Origin: an uncultured Opitutaceae bacterium
GTDB lineage: Bacteria > Verrucomicrobiota > Verrucomicrobiia > Opitutales > Opitutaceae
Assembly: GCA_903862935.1 (NCBI GenBank)
Contig: CAIOZY010000043.1
Coordinates: 1-64,000 of the forward strand
Length of the DNA stretch: 64,000 nucleotides
Reading direction: 5' to 3'
Shown here: in pieces, positions 27,981 through 37,527 of the stretch
How positions within the stretch are numbered: the first letter of the stretch is position 1
Layout: every line of letters starts with the position of its first letter
Translations under genes and position numbers: made by a program
The notes under the pieces: generated by a model
Seen by the model: only the letters and a program-made list of their open reading frames with translations
Told to the model about the DNA's origin: nothing
Databases searched by the model: none

Positions 27981-28945
27981 GGAACCCAGCCGTCGGCCCC
28001 GCCGAGCACCCGCTTGATCGTGATCGCCGCGGCTTCCGCGTCCGTCAGCCGGCGCGCCCATGAGACGCGGGCGGCCGGAGCCGCGCCGGCACCAAAGCTG
28101 GCGCTCTCGGAGAAGCGGGCGGTCTTCTCCCGGTCCGGTTGCTCCCAGTTGTTCCATCCCGAACTCCGCACAACCTCGGACATGCGCGTGCGCAAAAACA
28201 ACGACGACCCGTACGGGCGCCAAGGGCGACCCAGGTACGTCCGAACGGCTCCGGACTCCCCCTCGACGGAGCAATCGGCGAAGACGAACCCAAACGGCTG
28301 CTCGGGCGGCGTCGAGGGCGCCGTGATGTAGCCATCGCCCCGGCAGACGATCTGGCAGTGGTCGAAAAACGATGTCGCCCCGCCGAAGATGAAGTCGACC
28401 GCCCCGTAAATCGTGCAGCGCTCGTAGTAGTGGCGCCCCCGGTTGTCGAGAATCGTGTCCTGCCACCCCAGAAACCGGCAGTTGCGGAAGATCGCCCGGT
28501 CGCCATCGACCCGGACAGCGAGCGCCTGGCCGCGGGCGCCCGCTGAGTTGGCAAACGTCAGGTTCTCCGCTGTGAAGTCGTCCGCGTCGACCTGCACCGT
28601 GGGGGTTCTGAAGGTGCCAATGGGCCGGCCGTCGGGCCCCGGGCAGCTCGCGTACAGGTCGAAGGTGAGGATGGTGGACCCGGGCTCGGTCCCCAGAAGA
28701 TGCAGGCGGCGCTTCTCCCTCTGGACGTAGACCAGACCGCGGTAGGTGCCTGGCTTGATCAGGATCGTCCAGGCCCTAGGGGGCCCGTTCACGCCGGGGG
28801 AGGCATTGACGGCCTCCTGCACGGTGAGGTACTGGCCGCTCCCGTCCGCCGCCACGACCGCGTCCGGCACCCCGCCGCTGCCCGCACCGGGCGCCTCGGC
28901 CGCGATCGCAGCCGAGGCAAATAGAAAGAAAGCAATCGCCTTCAT
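27977..28945 (-). CDS. Pectinesterase (carbohydrate esterase family 8)
   Basis: A 322-residue secreted pectin methylesterase, which strips methyl groups from homogalacturonan so that hydrolases can act. It has a short signal peptide (MKAIAFFLFASAAIAAEA) and the right-handed beta-helix motifs in order: GQALAV, QDTIL with Asp163, DFIFGG with Asp184, and LGRPW with Arg240. The ATG at 28945 begins the signal peptide. It is divergent from the polygalacturonase gene, and the shared spacer carries a LacI-like operator. Confidence 0.93.
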   Translation of the reverse strand: MKAIAFFLFASAAIAAEAPGAGSGGVPDAVVAADGSGQYLTVQEAVNASPGVNGPPRAWTILIKPGTYRGLVYVQREKRRLHLLGTEPGSTILTFDLYASCPGPDGRPIGTFRTPTVQVDADDFTAENLTFANSAGARGQALAVRVDGDRAIFRNCRFLGWQDTILDNRGRHYYERCTIYGAVDFIFGGATSFFDHCQIVCRGDGYITAPSTPPEQPFGFVFADCSVEGESGAVRTYLGRPWRPYGSSLFLRTRMSEVVRSSGWNNWEQPDREKTARFSESASFGAGAAPAARVSWARRLTDAEAAAITIKRVLGGADGWVP

Positions 28946-28992
28946 ACCGATGCGATTACCGTAGGATGGGCCACAAGAACATCGACAAAAAA

Positions 28993-29006
28993 AGGATACG
29001 TATCCT
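28993..29006. promoter_or_regulatory. Candidate LacI-family operator, pectinesterase/polygalacturonase spacer
   Basis: AGGATACGTATCCT is a perfect 14-base palindrome with central CG, as LacI-family sites have. It lies 12 bases before the polygalacturonase ATG and 48 bases from the pectinesterase ATG, so a bound repressor could block both. The core matches the site at 42519 in 10 of 12 positions, with compensating changes in both halves. Confidence 0.75.
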
Positions 29007-29017
29007 AGTTCTTGGCC

Positions 29018-30310
29018 ATGCGCCTGCGCCTCTGCCTCGCCCTCGCCGCCGCACCCCTCGTCACGGCCTCTGCGGATCCCGGCGATCTCGCCCCCGCCCA
29101 GCCTGTGATTCCCCATCGCAGCTTCAACCTAGCCGACTACGGCGCAGCGCCCGGGGGGCGCGTGGAGGCGACTGCCGCGTTCCGAAGCGCGCTCGCCGCG
29201 GTCGAGCGGGCCGGCGGGGGCACCTTGGTCGTGGGGGCCGGCGAATACTTGACCGGGCCCATCACCCTGTGCAGCAGCTGCGAGCTCCGCCTGGAGGCGG
29301 GTGCGCGAGTGCTGGCCTCGCAGGTGCCCGAGGACTATCTGCTAGGGAGCGGGCAGCGCCGGCCGCTCATCGGGGCTGAGGCCTGTCACGACATCATGAT
29401 CTCCGGGAAGGGCGTCATCGACGGGCGGGGGGAGCCGTGGTGGGCGATCGAGCGAAAGGCGAAGTCTGAGGCCCGGGCGAAAGGCCTGCACGACGCCGAG
29501 GTCGGACGCCCCAAGATGATCGTCCTCAACCGGTGCCAGCGGGTCAGGATCGAGGGCGTGACGCTCACCAACTCCCCGATGTTCCACCTGGTGCCCAGCC
29601 GCTGCGAGGACGTCACGATTGACGGAATCCAGATCCTGGCCCCGTCCGACTCGCCCAACACTGACGGAATCGACCCGTCCGTGTCCCGCCGGGTGCTGAT
29701 CGCGCGCTGCCGGATCGATACCGGCGACGACTGCATCGCGGTCAAGGCCGGCGCAAAGGGCGGGGGCCCGGCGGAGGATATCCTGGTGACGGACTGCCAG
29801 TTCCTGCACGGCCATGGCTGCTCGATTGGGAGCGACACGGTTTCGGGCGTGCGCCGGATGACCGTGAGGCGGTGCACCTTCGACGGCACCGACATCGGGG
29901 TGCGCTTCAAGTCGGCCCGGGATCGGGGCGGGGTTGTCGAGGACGTGACGTTCACGGACCTGAAGATGAGGCGCGTGCGCGAGGCCATCGTGATCAGCAG
30001 CTATTACTACGACCTTCCGAAGTACGGCAGCCGGGACAACGCAAGACCGTTGACGGCGACAACCCCGCTGTGGCGCAATCTCACCATCCGCAACGTTGTG
30101 GCGACCGAGGGCACCGGTTCGGCCGGGCTGATCATCGGGCTTCCGGAGCAACCCGCTTCGGCGATCAGGCTCGATCACGTTCGGATCGAGGCGCCGGTCG
30201 GGCTGAGGCTCGGCAACGTCCAGGGCATCTCGCTGCACGACGTCGCCATCGCGGTCCTGCGCGGGCCGCCCCTGCTCACCGACGAGACCGTGACGGGGCT
30301 GGACCAGTAG
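29018..30310 (+). CDS. Polygalacturonase (glycoside hydrolase family 28)
   Basis: A 430-residue secreted GH28 beta-helix enzyme that hydrolyses homogalacturonan. Signal peptide (LRLCLALAAAPLVTASA), then FNLADYGA, the usual GH28 opening. Catalytic motifs are seen in order: NTDGID with Asp216, GDDCIAVK with Asp237 and Asp238, GHGCSIGS with His266, and RFKSARDRGG in place of the usual RIK. Downstream it overlaps the convergent LacI gene by 35 bases. ATG 29018 lies 12 bases after the operator palindrome; a TTG at 29012 is in frame. Confidence 0.92.
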   Translation: MRLRLCLALAAAPLVTASADPGDLAPAQPVIPHRSFNLADYGAAPGGRVEATAAFRSALAAVERAGGGTLVVGAGEYLTGPITLCSSCELRLEAGARVLASQVPEDYLLGSGQRRPLIGAEACHDIMISGKGVIDGRGEPWWAIERKAKSEARAKGLHDAEVGRPKMIVLNRCQRVRIEGVTLTNSPMFHLVPSRCEDVTIDGIQILAPSDSPNTDGIDPSVSRRVLIARCRIDTGDDCIAVKAGAKGGGPAEDILVTDCQFLHGHGCSIGSDTVSGVRRMTVRRCTFDGTDIGVRFKSARDRGGVVEDVTFTDLKMRRVREAIVISSYYYDLPKYGSRDNARPLTATTPLWRNLTIRNVVATEGTGSAGLIIGLPEQPASAIRLDHVRIEAPVGLRLGNVQGISLHDVAIAVLRGPPLLTDETVTGLDQ

Positions 30311-31361
30311 ACTCGCGTGCCACCAGCAGCGGCTCGATCATGTGGACGAGCGGAGAGGGGCTAGCCACCCCCTCGATCTGCGCGAGCAGCAGGTTTGCGG
30401 CGGTGTCCACCGTCTGCTGGATTTGCTGGTCTACGCTCGTGAGGCGGGGTGTCGGCATCAGGCAGATGTCCTGGTTGTTGAAACCCGCGACAGAGACGTC
30501 CTGGGGCACCCGGACTCCCGCTTCCTGGAGGGCCTGGAGCGCCCCGATTGCAATCTCATCGTTAAGGGCGACAAACGCGGTCGGGCGATCCCGTTCCTCC
30601 ACGAAGCCGCGGGCGAGGGCCCTCCCGTACTCAAAGTCGTTGTCCCGGGCGTGGAGCGAGTCGAGCGACCGCGTCGCTCCGGCAAAGGTCAGCCCGCGCG
30701 ATCCGAGGGCCGCCTCAATCCCGACAAGGCGGTCCCGCACGGCGCGCATCGGTCCGGTGATCCCCAGCAACCCATAGGTCCGGTGTCCGAGGGTCAGCAG
30801 GTGCGACACCAACTCCCGCATTCCGCGGGACCGGTCGAGCGCCACGGTGTCGGCCCCGGATATGCCGATCTGGTCGATCACGAGGTGCGGGGTCGCGTTG
30901 GTCCGCAGCTCGCGGATCCGCAGCGCGATCTCATCCTCCACGAAGTGCCCGATGAATACGACCGCGTCCACACGAAGGGAGAGGAAGTGCCGGATCACGC
31001 GCCGGCTCCCGCCGGGCTCGAGAATCTCGATCAGCGAGGCGTACCCGCGCTCGCGGAGGCGGTGCTGCAGGCCCGCCACCTTGAGGACCGCCGTCGGCGT
31101 GAGCAGGTTCTCCATGCAAAAGCCGATTGTTGCGGTGCGCTTCCCCCTGAGGTGCAGGGCGTGGGCGTTGGGGGTGAACCCGGTCCTCTCCATCGCCTGT
31201 TGAACCCGCGCAATCGTCTTCGGCCGCAGCCCGGGCTGTGCGTTCAACACGCGCGAGACCGTGGTGCGCGCCAGCCCGACGTAGCGCGCGAATTCGGCGG
31301 TCGACCGGATAACGGGGACGGGGGCGCGATCAGGCCTTTTCTGCGAGGCGGACTTGCTCAC
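30276..31361 (-). CDS. LacI-family transcriptional regulator
   Basis: A 361-residue regulator. After a basic N-terminal extension of about 18 residues, the HTH is STAEFARYVGLARTTVSRVL (recognition helix TTVSRVLN), followed by the hinge region NAHALHLRGKRT with the minor-groove leucine. The periplasmic-binding-like core has TATIGFCMEN, HLVIDQIG, LGHRTYGLLGI and TAFVALNDEIAIGALQAL. The gene lies next to pectinase genes, so a uronate or pectin-fragment effector is likely. It is the best candidate to bind the palindromes at 28993 and 42519. No such site is seen before its own start, so autoregulation is not evident. Confidence 0.93.
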   Translation of the reverse strand: MSKSASQKRPDRAPVPVIRSTAEFARYVGLARTTVSRVLNAQPGLRPKTIARVQQAMERTGFTPNAHALHLRGKRTATIGFCMENLLTPTAVLKVAGLQHRLRERGYASLIEILEPGGSRRVIRHFLSLRVDAVVFIGHFVEDEIALRIRELRTNATPHLVIDQIGISGADTVALDRSRGMRELVSHLLTLGHRTYGLLGITGPMRAVRDRLVGIEAALGSRGLTFAGATRSLDSLHARDNDFEYGRALARGFVEERDRPTAFVALNDEIAIGALQALQEAGVRVPQDVSVAGFNNQDICLMPTPRLTSVDQQIQQTVDTAANLLLAQIEGVASPSPLVHMIEPLLVARESTGPAPSRSRR

Positions 31362-31414
31362 GAGGGGGTGATTCGTACGCCGAAGCCAAGAAACGTCAAG
31401 CGGACGGGGGCCCG

Positions 31415-33538
31415 TCAGGGTCGCGGGAGTCCGCGCGCGTAGTCGAGGTTGTGGCGGGCCTGCGCATAGTCCGGACGCAGGCGCAAAGCGGCCTCGTAGC
31501 AGGCGATCGCTGGGGAAACCCGCCCCAGAGCGAGCTGGACATTTCCCAGGTCAAGCTGCGCCTCGGCGCTGCCGGGGTTCAGCTGAACGGCGGCCGACAG
31601 TTCGGCAAGGGCCCGGTCCATCATCCCGAGATGGGCCAAAAGCGTCCCAAACCGGTAGTGGCTCTCCCAGAAGCCCGGCCTGAGCCTGATCGCCTCCTCG
31701 ATCTGGAGTAACCCCTCCGAGGCGCGCCCGGTTTGAACAAGACCGAGCCCGAGGTTGTACCGGGCCTCAGCGTAGTCCGGGCTTGCGCGGACGGCTGCCT
31801 CAAACTGGTTCACGGCCTCGTCCGATCGTCCAAGCTGAAGGAGTGCGTTGCCCAGGCCGAGATGGGCGTCCGCAAAGCCCGGCTTTTGGCGGACCAATTC
31901 GGCAAAGTGTCCGGCCGCCTCGGCCAACCTGCCCTCCCGAGCGAGCAGCAGCGCCATGTTGTACCTCGCCTCCGAGTTGCGGGGGGCGACGCGCAGGGCC
32001 TCACCGTACTCCTCGAGGGCGTCGTCGTCGCGACCGCCCCGCTCGAAGACCAGACCCAGATTGTAATGGGCATCGGCCAAATCGGGCTTGATCTCGAGGG
32101 CACGCCGGAACTCCTGGACCGCCTCCTGCGAACGCCCGGCTTCGCCGAGCGCAAACCCGTAGTTGCTGTGGGCGTAGGGATTGTCCGGCCTGCGGGCGAC
32201 GGTGTCTGCGTAGAGGGAAAGCGTGCTCCGGTAGGTTGCGTTGCGGCTCGCAGTCAGGACTCCACAGGCTGCGGCAGCTGCAAAAAGCGGGACAAAGAGC
32301 AGCTTCGTTGCCGCTCGGTCCGGATCCGGCGCGGATCCGGCGGGGCCGCCCCGATGGTTTCGGCTGATTGCGCGGGACACCCATCTGTGGGCGCCGCACA
32401 CCAGCACCACCAGAACCGCAGCCAGCGGCAGGTACATGCGGTGCTCGGCCAAAGTCTGCCGGTTGCCCGGGATCAGGCTCGATGTCGGGGCAAGGATCAA
32501 AAAAAACCAGGCCCCGCAGAAACCCAGCGCCCGCCAGCCGATCTTGGGGCCGATTTCTGGCCCCTCGGCGTCCCGGGATAGGGCAAAGCCAGTGACCGCC
32601 AGCAGCCCAAAAACGATGCCACCGGGAACGGCTATTTCTCCGATTTCCGTCACCCACCGGGTCCCGTAATCAAAGATCAGCGGATGGGGAAAGATCGAAA
32701 GCCACAGATAGTGAACCAATGCCCCGGGCTGCGTCAGCGCATACTGCCAGACCCCCACCCCGCTTCCGGATCCCACCGTGCCGCCCCTGCCCCCCTCCCC
32801 CGCGACAAGCCAAGCGAGAGGAAGCCAAGTTGCGCCAAGGGCAAGGTAGTAGCGAGCGCGCTGGCGCCATGCCCCTACAAAGCTTCCCGAAAAGAACGTC
32901 CGGTCGCAGAGCAGGACGACGACCGGGGCGACCGCCATGACTTCCTTCGTGCCCATCCCCAGGAGGCAGCTCAAGACGGACACCCCCCCCCAGGCCCGCC
33001 CCCGAGCCGTCGCTCCTGAGGCGGTCTGTCCCTCCGCAAACCGGATGAACCCGTATACCGTCACCAGGAAGAACAACCCCATCAGGGACTCCGCCCGTTG
33101 AACCACATAGGTGACCGATTCCGTTTGGAGCGGGTGGAGGGTCCACAGCAGGGCGACCGCCACGGCGAGGGGTTCCGACGGGCCGGATCCCACGACCTTG
33201 GGCAGGGTCCGCCGCAGCAGTCCAAGCAGCGTCAACGCCGCAAGCAGATGGATCGCCAGATTGACCGCGTGGTAGCCCTGGACCTGAAGCCCCCCGATCG
33301 CATGGTTGATGGCCAGAGAGAGGTTGAGGACGGGCCGTCCCTCAACCGTGACGCCGCCGCCGTGCGGCGGCGCCAGCGGACCCGGCCAGGACCAAAGGTG
33401 GCGGATCGTCGGGTTGTGGACAATGGAGCCGTCGTCGTCGAATACGAACGGGGCGGTGAGGCTTGGGGCGTAGGCAGCAAGGCCCGCCAAGACGATGGCC
33501 GCTGCTGCCAGCAGCCCGGACCCGCGTCGTCGGTTCAT
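31415..33538 (-). CDS. GT-C-type membrane glycosyltransferase-like protein with C-terminal TPRs
   Basis: A 707-residue protein. Residues 1-430 form about ten membrane helices of GT-C type: the first loop has FVFDDDGSIVHNPTIRHLW (Asp34-36) and a later loop has HPLQTESVTYVVQRAESLMG, as in TMTC-like O-mannosyltransferases. Residues about 455-700 hold seven tetratricopeptide repeats (for example AHSNYGFALGEAGRSQEAV). Such proteins would glycosylate extracytoplasmic proteins from lipid-linked sugar, but the bacterial versions are uncharacterised. It is the last gene of a seven-gene minus-strand run and a paralogue of the two other full-length members. Confidence 0.8.
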   Translation of the reverse strand: MNRRRGSGLLAAAAIVLAGLAAYAPSLTAPFVFDDDGSIVHNPTIRHLWSWPGPLAPPHGGGVTVEGRPVLNLSLAINHAIGGLQVQGYHAVNLAIHLLAALTLLGLLRRTLPKVVGSGPSEPLAVAVALLWTLHPLQTESVTYVVQRAESLMGLFFLVTVYGFIRFAEGQTASGATARGRAWGGVSVLSCLLGMGTKEVMAVAPVVVLLCDRTFFSGSFVGAWRQRARYYLALGATWLPLAWLVAGEGGRGGTVGSGSGVGVWQYALTQPGALVHYLWLSIFPHPLIFDYGTRWVTEIGEIAVPGGIVFGLLAVTGFALSRDAEGPEIGPKIGWRALGFCGAWFFLILAPTSSLIPGNRQTLAEHRMYLPLAAVLVVLVCGAHRWVSRAISRNHRGGPAGSAPDPDRAATKLLFVPLFAAAAACGVLTASRNATYRSTLSLYADTVARRPDNPYAHSNYGFALGEAGRSQEAVQEFRRALEIKPDLADAHYNLGLVFERGGRDDDALEEYGEALRVAPRNSEARYNMALLLAREGRLAEAAGHFAELVRQKPGFADAHLGLGNALLQLGRSDEAVNQFEAAVRASPDYAEARYNLGLGLVQTGRASEGLLQIEEAIRLRPGFWESHYRFGTLLAHLGMMDRALAELSAAVQLNPGSAEAQLDLGNVQLALGRVSPAIACYEAALRLRPDYAQARHNLDYARGLPRP

Positions 33539-33548
33539 TGCAGGCGTT

Positions 33549-35636
33549 TCAAGGGGCGCTCGACGCCATGAGCTGCCGCTGGGCCCTCTCGAGGTTGCGG
33601 CGGGCGGCCGGATAGTCGGGGCGCAGCCTCAGGGCCTCCTGGTACTGGCCCACGGCGTCGGGAAGGCGACCGAGGAGCAGCAGAGCGTTTCCCAGGTTCA
33701 GGCGCGCCTCAGCGTACTCGGGCTGGAGGCGCACGGCCTCCCTGAAGTGGGCCAGCGCCTCGTCAAAGCGGCTGCAGTCGACCAGGGCGACCCCGAGGTT
33801 ACTGTGGGCCGCGGCGTAATCCGGCTTCAGCCTCAGCGCCTTCTCGAACAGCCCGACCGCCTCGGGCCTCCTCCCCATCCGCGTGAGCGCATTGCCGAGA
33901 TTGTAATAGGCGCCCGCATCCTCGGGGTCCAGTTCCACGGCCCGTTCGAACAGCCCGACCGCCTCGTCCAGCCGTCCCTGGGTCATCCGGACATCGCCGA
34001 GGTTGTTGGACGCCTCGGGGTAGGACGGATCGAGCCGCAGGGCCTCGGTGTATTGTCCGGCCGCATCGTCCTGCCTGCCGGCCCGCACCAGGGCGTTGGC
34101 AAGGTTGAAGTGGGCGTGGGCGTAGCGCGGCTTGATCCGCACGGCCCGCTCGAAGCAGCCGATGGCCTCCTCGCCCCGCCCCAAGGCGCTCAGGGCCATC
34201 CCGTAGTTGTTGTTTGCGACCGCGTCCCACGGGTTCAACCGCAGGGCAATCGCATACTCCTTCAGGGCCGCGGCGGTCTGGCCGGCGTTCATCAGCCCGT
34301 CGGCGAGGTTGCCGTGGGCCCTTGAGTTCTCGGGCCGGCGGGCGGCCGTGTCCTGCCAGATCGCAAGCTCCGAGCGGTAATCGCTGTTGCGCTCAAGGCT
34401 CGTCCACCCGAGCCCCGTCGCAACACCAGCGACCGCCACAATCCGCCCCCGGGTTGCCACCTTCCAAACCGCCAGCACAAAGAGTACCGCAAGAGCCGCC
34501 AGGGGCAGGTACATCCGGTGTTCGACGATCATCTGCGTTGTGCCGGGCATCAGGGAGGTTGGAGCCAGGATCCCGAAGAACCAAAATCCCAAGAAGCCGT
34601 AGATCGGGGCCCGCACGAGGGCCCAGACCGTGGCCGCCGCAAGAACAGACACCGCGAGAGCGTACGGTGCCGCCTGGGTGGGGGTCACCCAGAATGTCCC
34701 GTACTCGAACACCAGGGGATGGGGCCAAACCGCGAGCCTGAGATAGGTCATGACCGCCTCAAACTGCGTCAGGATGTAGCCGCCCCAGGGCGCGCCGGTT
34801 CCGAAGCCGACTGAGCCGCTGCGGTTGCCGCCCGTCGACGCGATCAGGCCAAGCAGGGGAAGCCAGGTCGCTGCGAGGGCGAGGTAGTAGCCCTTGCGGC
34901 GCCTCCAGGCCTCGGCAAGGCTCCCCGCGCAGAACGTCCGGTCGAAGACAAGGATCATCACGGGAGCCGTCACCATCACCTCCTTGGTGCCCATCCCGAG
35001 CAGGCAGCAGGCGACCGAAAGAGCGCCCCAGAAGGACCCTCCCTCTCGCAGGCCACCGGGCCCGGAAGGCGGCGCGCCCTCCGCATGCCGGACGAAGCAG
35101 TACAGGGTCAGAAGGTAGAAGAGTCCCATGAGGGACTCCGCCCTCTGGATGACGTACGTTACCGCCTCGGTCTGCAGGGGGTGCACGGTCCAGATGAGGG
35201 CGACGCCAAGGCCGAAGAGCAGGGGGCCCGCGGGCCGCTCGGCCGCGCCGGCGGCGGGGGCGGCTCGTCCCGCCGCAAGCCGCTCCGCCGTGCGTCGGAC
35301 GATCCCGAGCAACGCCAGGCCCGCCGCGAGATGGATCGCAAGGTTAAGCGCGTGGTAGCTCCACACGCGAGTCCCGCTGACCGCGTAGTTGACCGCGAAG
35401 GATAGGTTGAGCACGGGCCTTCCCTCGATCGTCAGACCCTCTCCGTGCGGGGGCGCAAGCGCCGCCCAGATTGGCCACAGGTGCCTGATCGACCGATTGT
35501 CCAGGATGGCCGGAGCGTCGTCGTAGATGAACGGCCCCGAGAAGCTATTGTGGTAGGCGGCGCAGCCTGCCAGCACCAGGATGCAGGCCGCCAGCGGGGT
35601 CTTCCAGGAACCGAGTCGCGATGCGGGAGCCGACAT
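33549..35636 (-). CDS. GT-C-type membrane glycosyltransferase-like protein with C-terminal TPRs
   Basis: A 695-residue paralogue of the downstream gene, with high visible identity (HPLQTEAVTYVIQRAESLMG; CCLLGMGTKEVMVTAPV). The first extracytoplasmic loop has FIYDDAPAILDNRSIRHLW with Asp39-Asp40. Membrane part about 1-440; TPR part about 455-690, with seven repeats such as AYYNLGNALTRMGRRPEAVGLFEKALRLKPDY. Ten bases separate it from the next gene. The repeats are very regular, as expected of recent duplication. Donor and acceptor are unknown. Confidence 0.8.
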   Translation of the reverse strand: MSAPASRLGSWKTPLAACILVLAGCAAYHNSFSGPFIYDDAPAILDNRSIRHLWPIWAALAPPHGEGLTIEGRPVLNLSFAVNYAVSGTRVWSYHALNLAIHLAAGLALLGIVRRTAERLAAGRAAPAAGAAERPAGPLLFGLGVALIWTVHPLQTEAVTYVIQRAESLMGLFYLLTLYCFVRHAEGAPPSGPGGLREGGSFWGALSVACCLLGMGTKEVMVTAPVMILVFDRTFCAGSLAEAWRRRKGYYLALAATWLPLLGLIASTGGNRSGSVGFGTGAPWGGYILTQFEAVMTYLRLAVWPHPLVFEYGTFWVTPTQAAPYALAVSVLAAATVWALVRAPIYGFLGFWFFGILAPTSLMPGTTQMIVEHRMYLPLAALAVLFVLAVWKVATRGRIVAVAGVATGLGWTSLERNSDYRSELAIWQDTAARRPENSRAHGNLADGLMNAGQTAAALKEYAIALRLNPWDAVANNNYGMALSALGRGEEAIGCFERAVRIKPRYAHAHFNLANALVRAGRQDDAAGQYTEALRLDPSYPEASNNLGDVRMTQGRLDEAVGLFERAVELDPEDAGAYYNLGNALTRMGRRPEAVGLFEKALRLKPDYAAAHSNLGVALVDCSRFDEALAHFREAVRLQPEYAEARLNLGNALLLLGRLPDAVGQYQEALRLRPDYPAARRNLERAQRQLMASSAP

Positions 35637-35668
35637 GGGGAGTGGGGTTTGTTTCTGCCAGTGTGAAA

Positions 35669-36625
35669 TCAGCGAGGCAACGGCAAAGGCGGCCCCGAGG
35701 CTTCGCTCTGCTTCAGGGCGAGCGCCAGATTATTGCGGGCCTCCTCAAAATCCGGACGGATCCGGAGCGCCGCCTCGAACTGCTCGATCGCCTCGGAGAG
35801 TTGCCCGGATTCCGCGAGAGCGTTGCCCAGGTTGTTGCGGGCCTCCGCAAAGTCACCGCGAAGAGCGATCGCACGGCGGTAGTGGGCGATCGCCTCCCCT
35901 GTCCGACCGGCGGCCATCAGGCAGGCTCCCAGATTGCACTCGGTGTCGGCGTCGCCCGGCCGGAGGCTGAGGGCGGCCCGGTACTGGGCCAGGGCCTCGC
36001 CGAGACGTCCGGCGCGCAGCAGGGCGTTGCCGTAGGCATTCAGGGCCTCGGTGTCATCCGGCCTTGCCGAGAGAGCCCGCCGCAGGTGGACGATGCCCTC
36101 CGATACGCGGCCTGTCGCCACGAGCACGATTCCCAGGTTGCATTCGGCGTCCGGATACCCGGGTCTTTCGGCGAGCGCCGCGCCAAGCTCCGCTATGGCC
36201 TCCGCCGGCCGGCCGGACCGATACAGGGCGACGCCCAGGTTCGCCCGGGCCTGGGTATAGTCGGGCTTCACCGCCAAGGCCGCCCGATATTGGGCGATCG
36301 CCTCCTCGAGCCGGCCTTGATGCACCAGCACGATTCCCAGGTTGTTGCGGGCTTCCGCGTAGTCGGGCCTGAGCCGAAGCGCCGTCTCGTAGGAGGGGAT
36401 GGCGTCGGCATAGCGGCCCTCGGCTACGAGGGCGACTCCCAGGTTGTTGTGCGACAGTGCATTTTTCGGCCTTGCCACAGCCGCGGCCCGCCACAGTCCC
36501 TCGGCGCTCGAGTAATCGCGGTTGCGCAGCACCGTGCAAAGCGCAAGCGCCGCTGCAGCGGCCACAACGACACCGGCCGTCCAGCCCACCCTCCCCCTCG
36601 GGGCCTCGCCCGGTCCGCGGCTCAT
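35669..36625 (-). CDS. TPR protein, C-terminal half of the GT-C/TPR family
   Basis: A 318-residue protein with one membrane segment (about 13-33, GWTAGVVVAAAAALALCTVL) followed by RNRDYSSAEGLWRAAAVARP, the same junction found before the TPRs in the full-length paralogues, then about eight TPRs. It therefore corresponds to the last membrane helix plus TPR half, without the GT-C catalytic half. It could serve as an accessory or docking subunit, or be a relic of gene splitting. Its start overlaps the previous gene's stop by four bases, arguing for coupled translation. Confidence 0.78.
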   Translation of the reverse strand: MSRGPGEAPRGRVGWTAGVVVAAAAALALCTVLRNRDYSSAEGLWRAAAVARPKNALSHNNLGVALVAEGRYADAIPSYETALRLRPDYAEARNNLGIVLVHQGRLEEAIAQYRAALAVKPDYTQARANLGVALYRSGRPAEAIAELGAALAERPGYPDAECNLGIVLVATGRVSEGIVHLRRALSARPDDTEALNAYGNALLRAGRLGEALAQYRAALSLRPGDADTECNLGACLMAAGRTGEAIAHYRRAIALRGDFAEARNNLGNALAESGQLSEAIEQFEAALRIRPDFEEARNNLALALKQSEASGPPLPLPR

Positions 36626-37521
36626 GGGCCCCTCCCCTCTCCAGGGCCGCCCTGCCGGGCCCGGGCGGCCTCGAGGTTGCGCTGCGCCTCGGCGTAGTCC
36701 GATCTGAGGCTAAGAGCCCGCTCGAACCTCGATGCCGCCTCGGTCAGGCGCCCCTCGGAGGCAAGCACGACCCCGAGGTTGTTCTCGGCCTCGGCGTAGT
36801 CCGCCCGGATTCGGAGAGCCTGTCCCAGGGCCTCTTTCGCCTCCTGGAGCCTGCCGAGGGCTGCGAGCGCCGTCCCGAGTTCATTGGCTGCCTCGGCGCG
36901 GGCGGGATCGAGTCGCAGGGACTGGGCGTACGACTCGGCCGCCTCCTGAAGCCGGCCCTCCTGGGCAAGCGCAAGGCCGAGGTTGTAGTGGGACACCGCC
37001 CATTCGGGTCCGAAGCGGACCGCGGCCTCAAAGTGGGCGCAGGCCTCGGGGAGCCGGCCTTCGTTTAGTAGCATCGTTCCCAGGTCGTTCTGGACGAGCG
37101 GCTCCCGGGGATTGATCTCGAGGGAGGCCTCGTAATGGGCCATGGCGTCTTCCAGCCTGCCGCTCTTCCGAAGTGCGCTCGCCAGGTCGGCGTGCGCCTC
37201 GGCGTAGCGGGGTCGCAGCCTGAGCGCGGCTTCATACTGCGCTATCCCTTCGGCTGAGCGGCCGGCGGCAACCAGGGCGTCGGCGAAGTTTGCCCGCGCG
37301 ATCGCGTTGTCCGGGCGCATGAGGACCGTCTGATTCCACAGAGGGAGCGCGCCGCGGTAGTCGCCGTTGCGCAGCCAGGTCATCCTCCCGAACCCCAGGG
37401 CAACCAGCCCCAGGATCGCGGCGGCGGCCCACTCCACTGGGGTGCTGATGGGGACAAATCCTCGCATATCCGGCGTGCGAGCCTTCACGCTACGGGCGGG
37501 CTCCGCAGGGAGGCCATTCAA
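36622..37521 (-). CDS. TPR protein, C-terminal half of the GT-C/TPR family
   Basis: A 299-residue protein built like its downstream neighbour: one membrane segment at about 31-49 (VEWAAAAILGLVALGFGRM), then the junction LRNGDYRGALPLWNQTVLMRPDNAIARANFADAL, then about seven TPRs. It lacks the catalytic GT-C half. Six bases separate it from the upstream full-length gene, and it overlaps the downstream gene by four. The TPR-only genes lie directly after a full-length or GT-C-only gene, suggesting function as pairs. Confidence 0.78.
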   Translation of the reverse strand: MNGLPAEPARSVKARTPDMRGFVPISTPVEWAAAAILGLVALGFGRMTWLRNGDYRGALPLWNQTVLMRPDNAIARANFADALVAAGRSAEGIAQYEAALRLRPRYAEAHADLASALRKSGRLEDAMAHYEASLEINPREPLVQNDLGTMLLNEGRLPEACAHFEAAVRFGPEWAVSHYNLGLALAQEGRLQEAAESYAQSLRLDPARAEAANELGTALAALGRLQEAKEALGQALRIRADYAEAENNLGVVLASEGRLTEAASRFERALSLRSDYAEAQRNLEAARARQGGPGEGRGP

Positions 37522-37527
37522 AACCGA

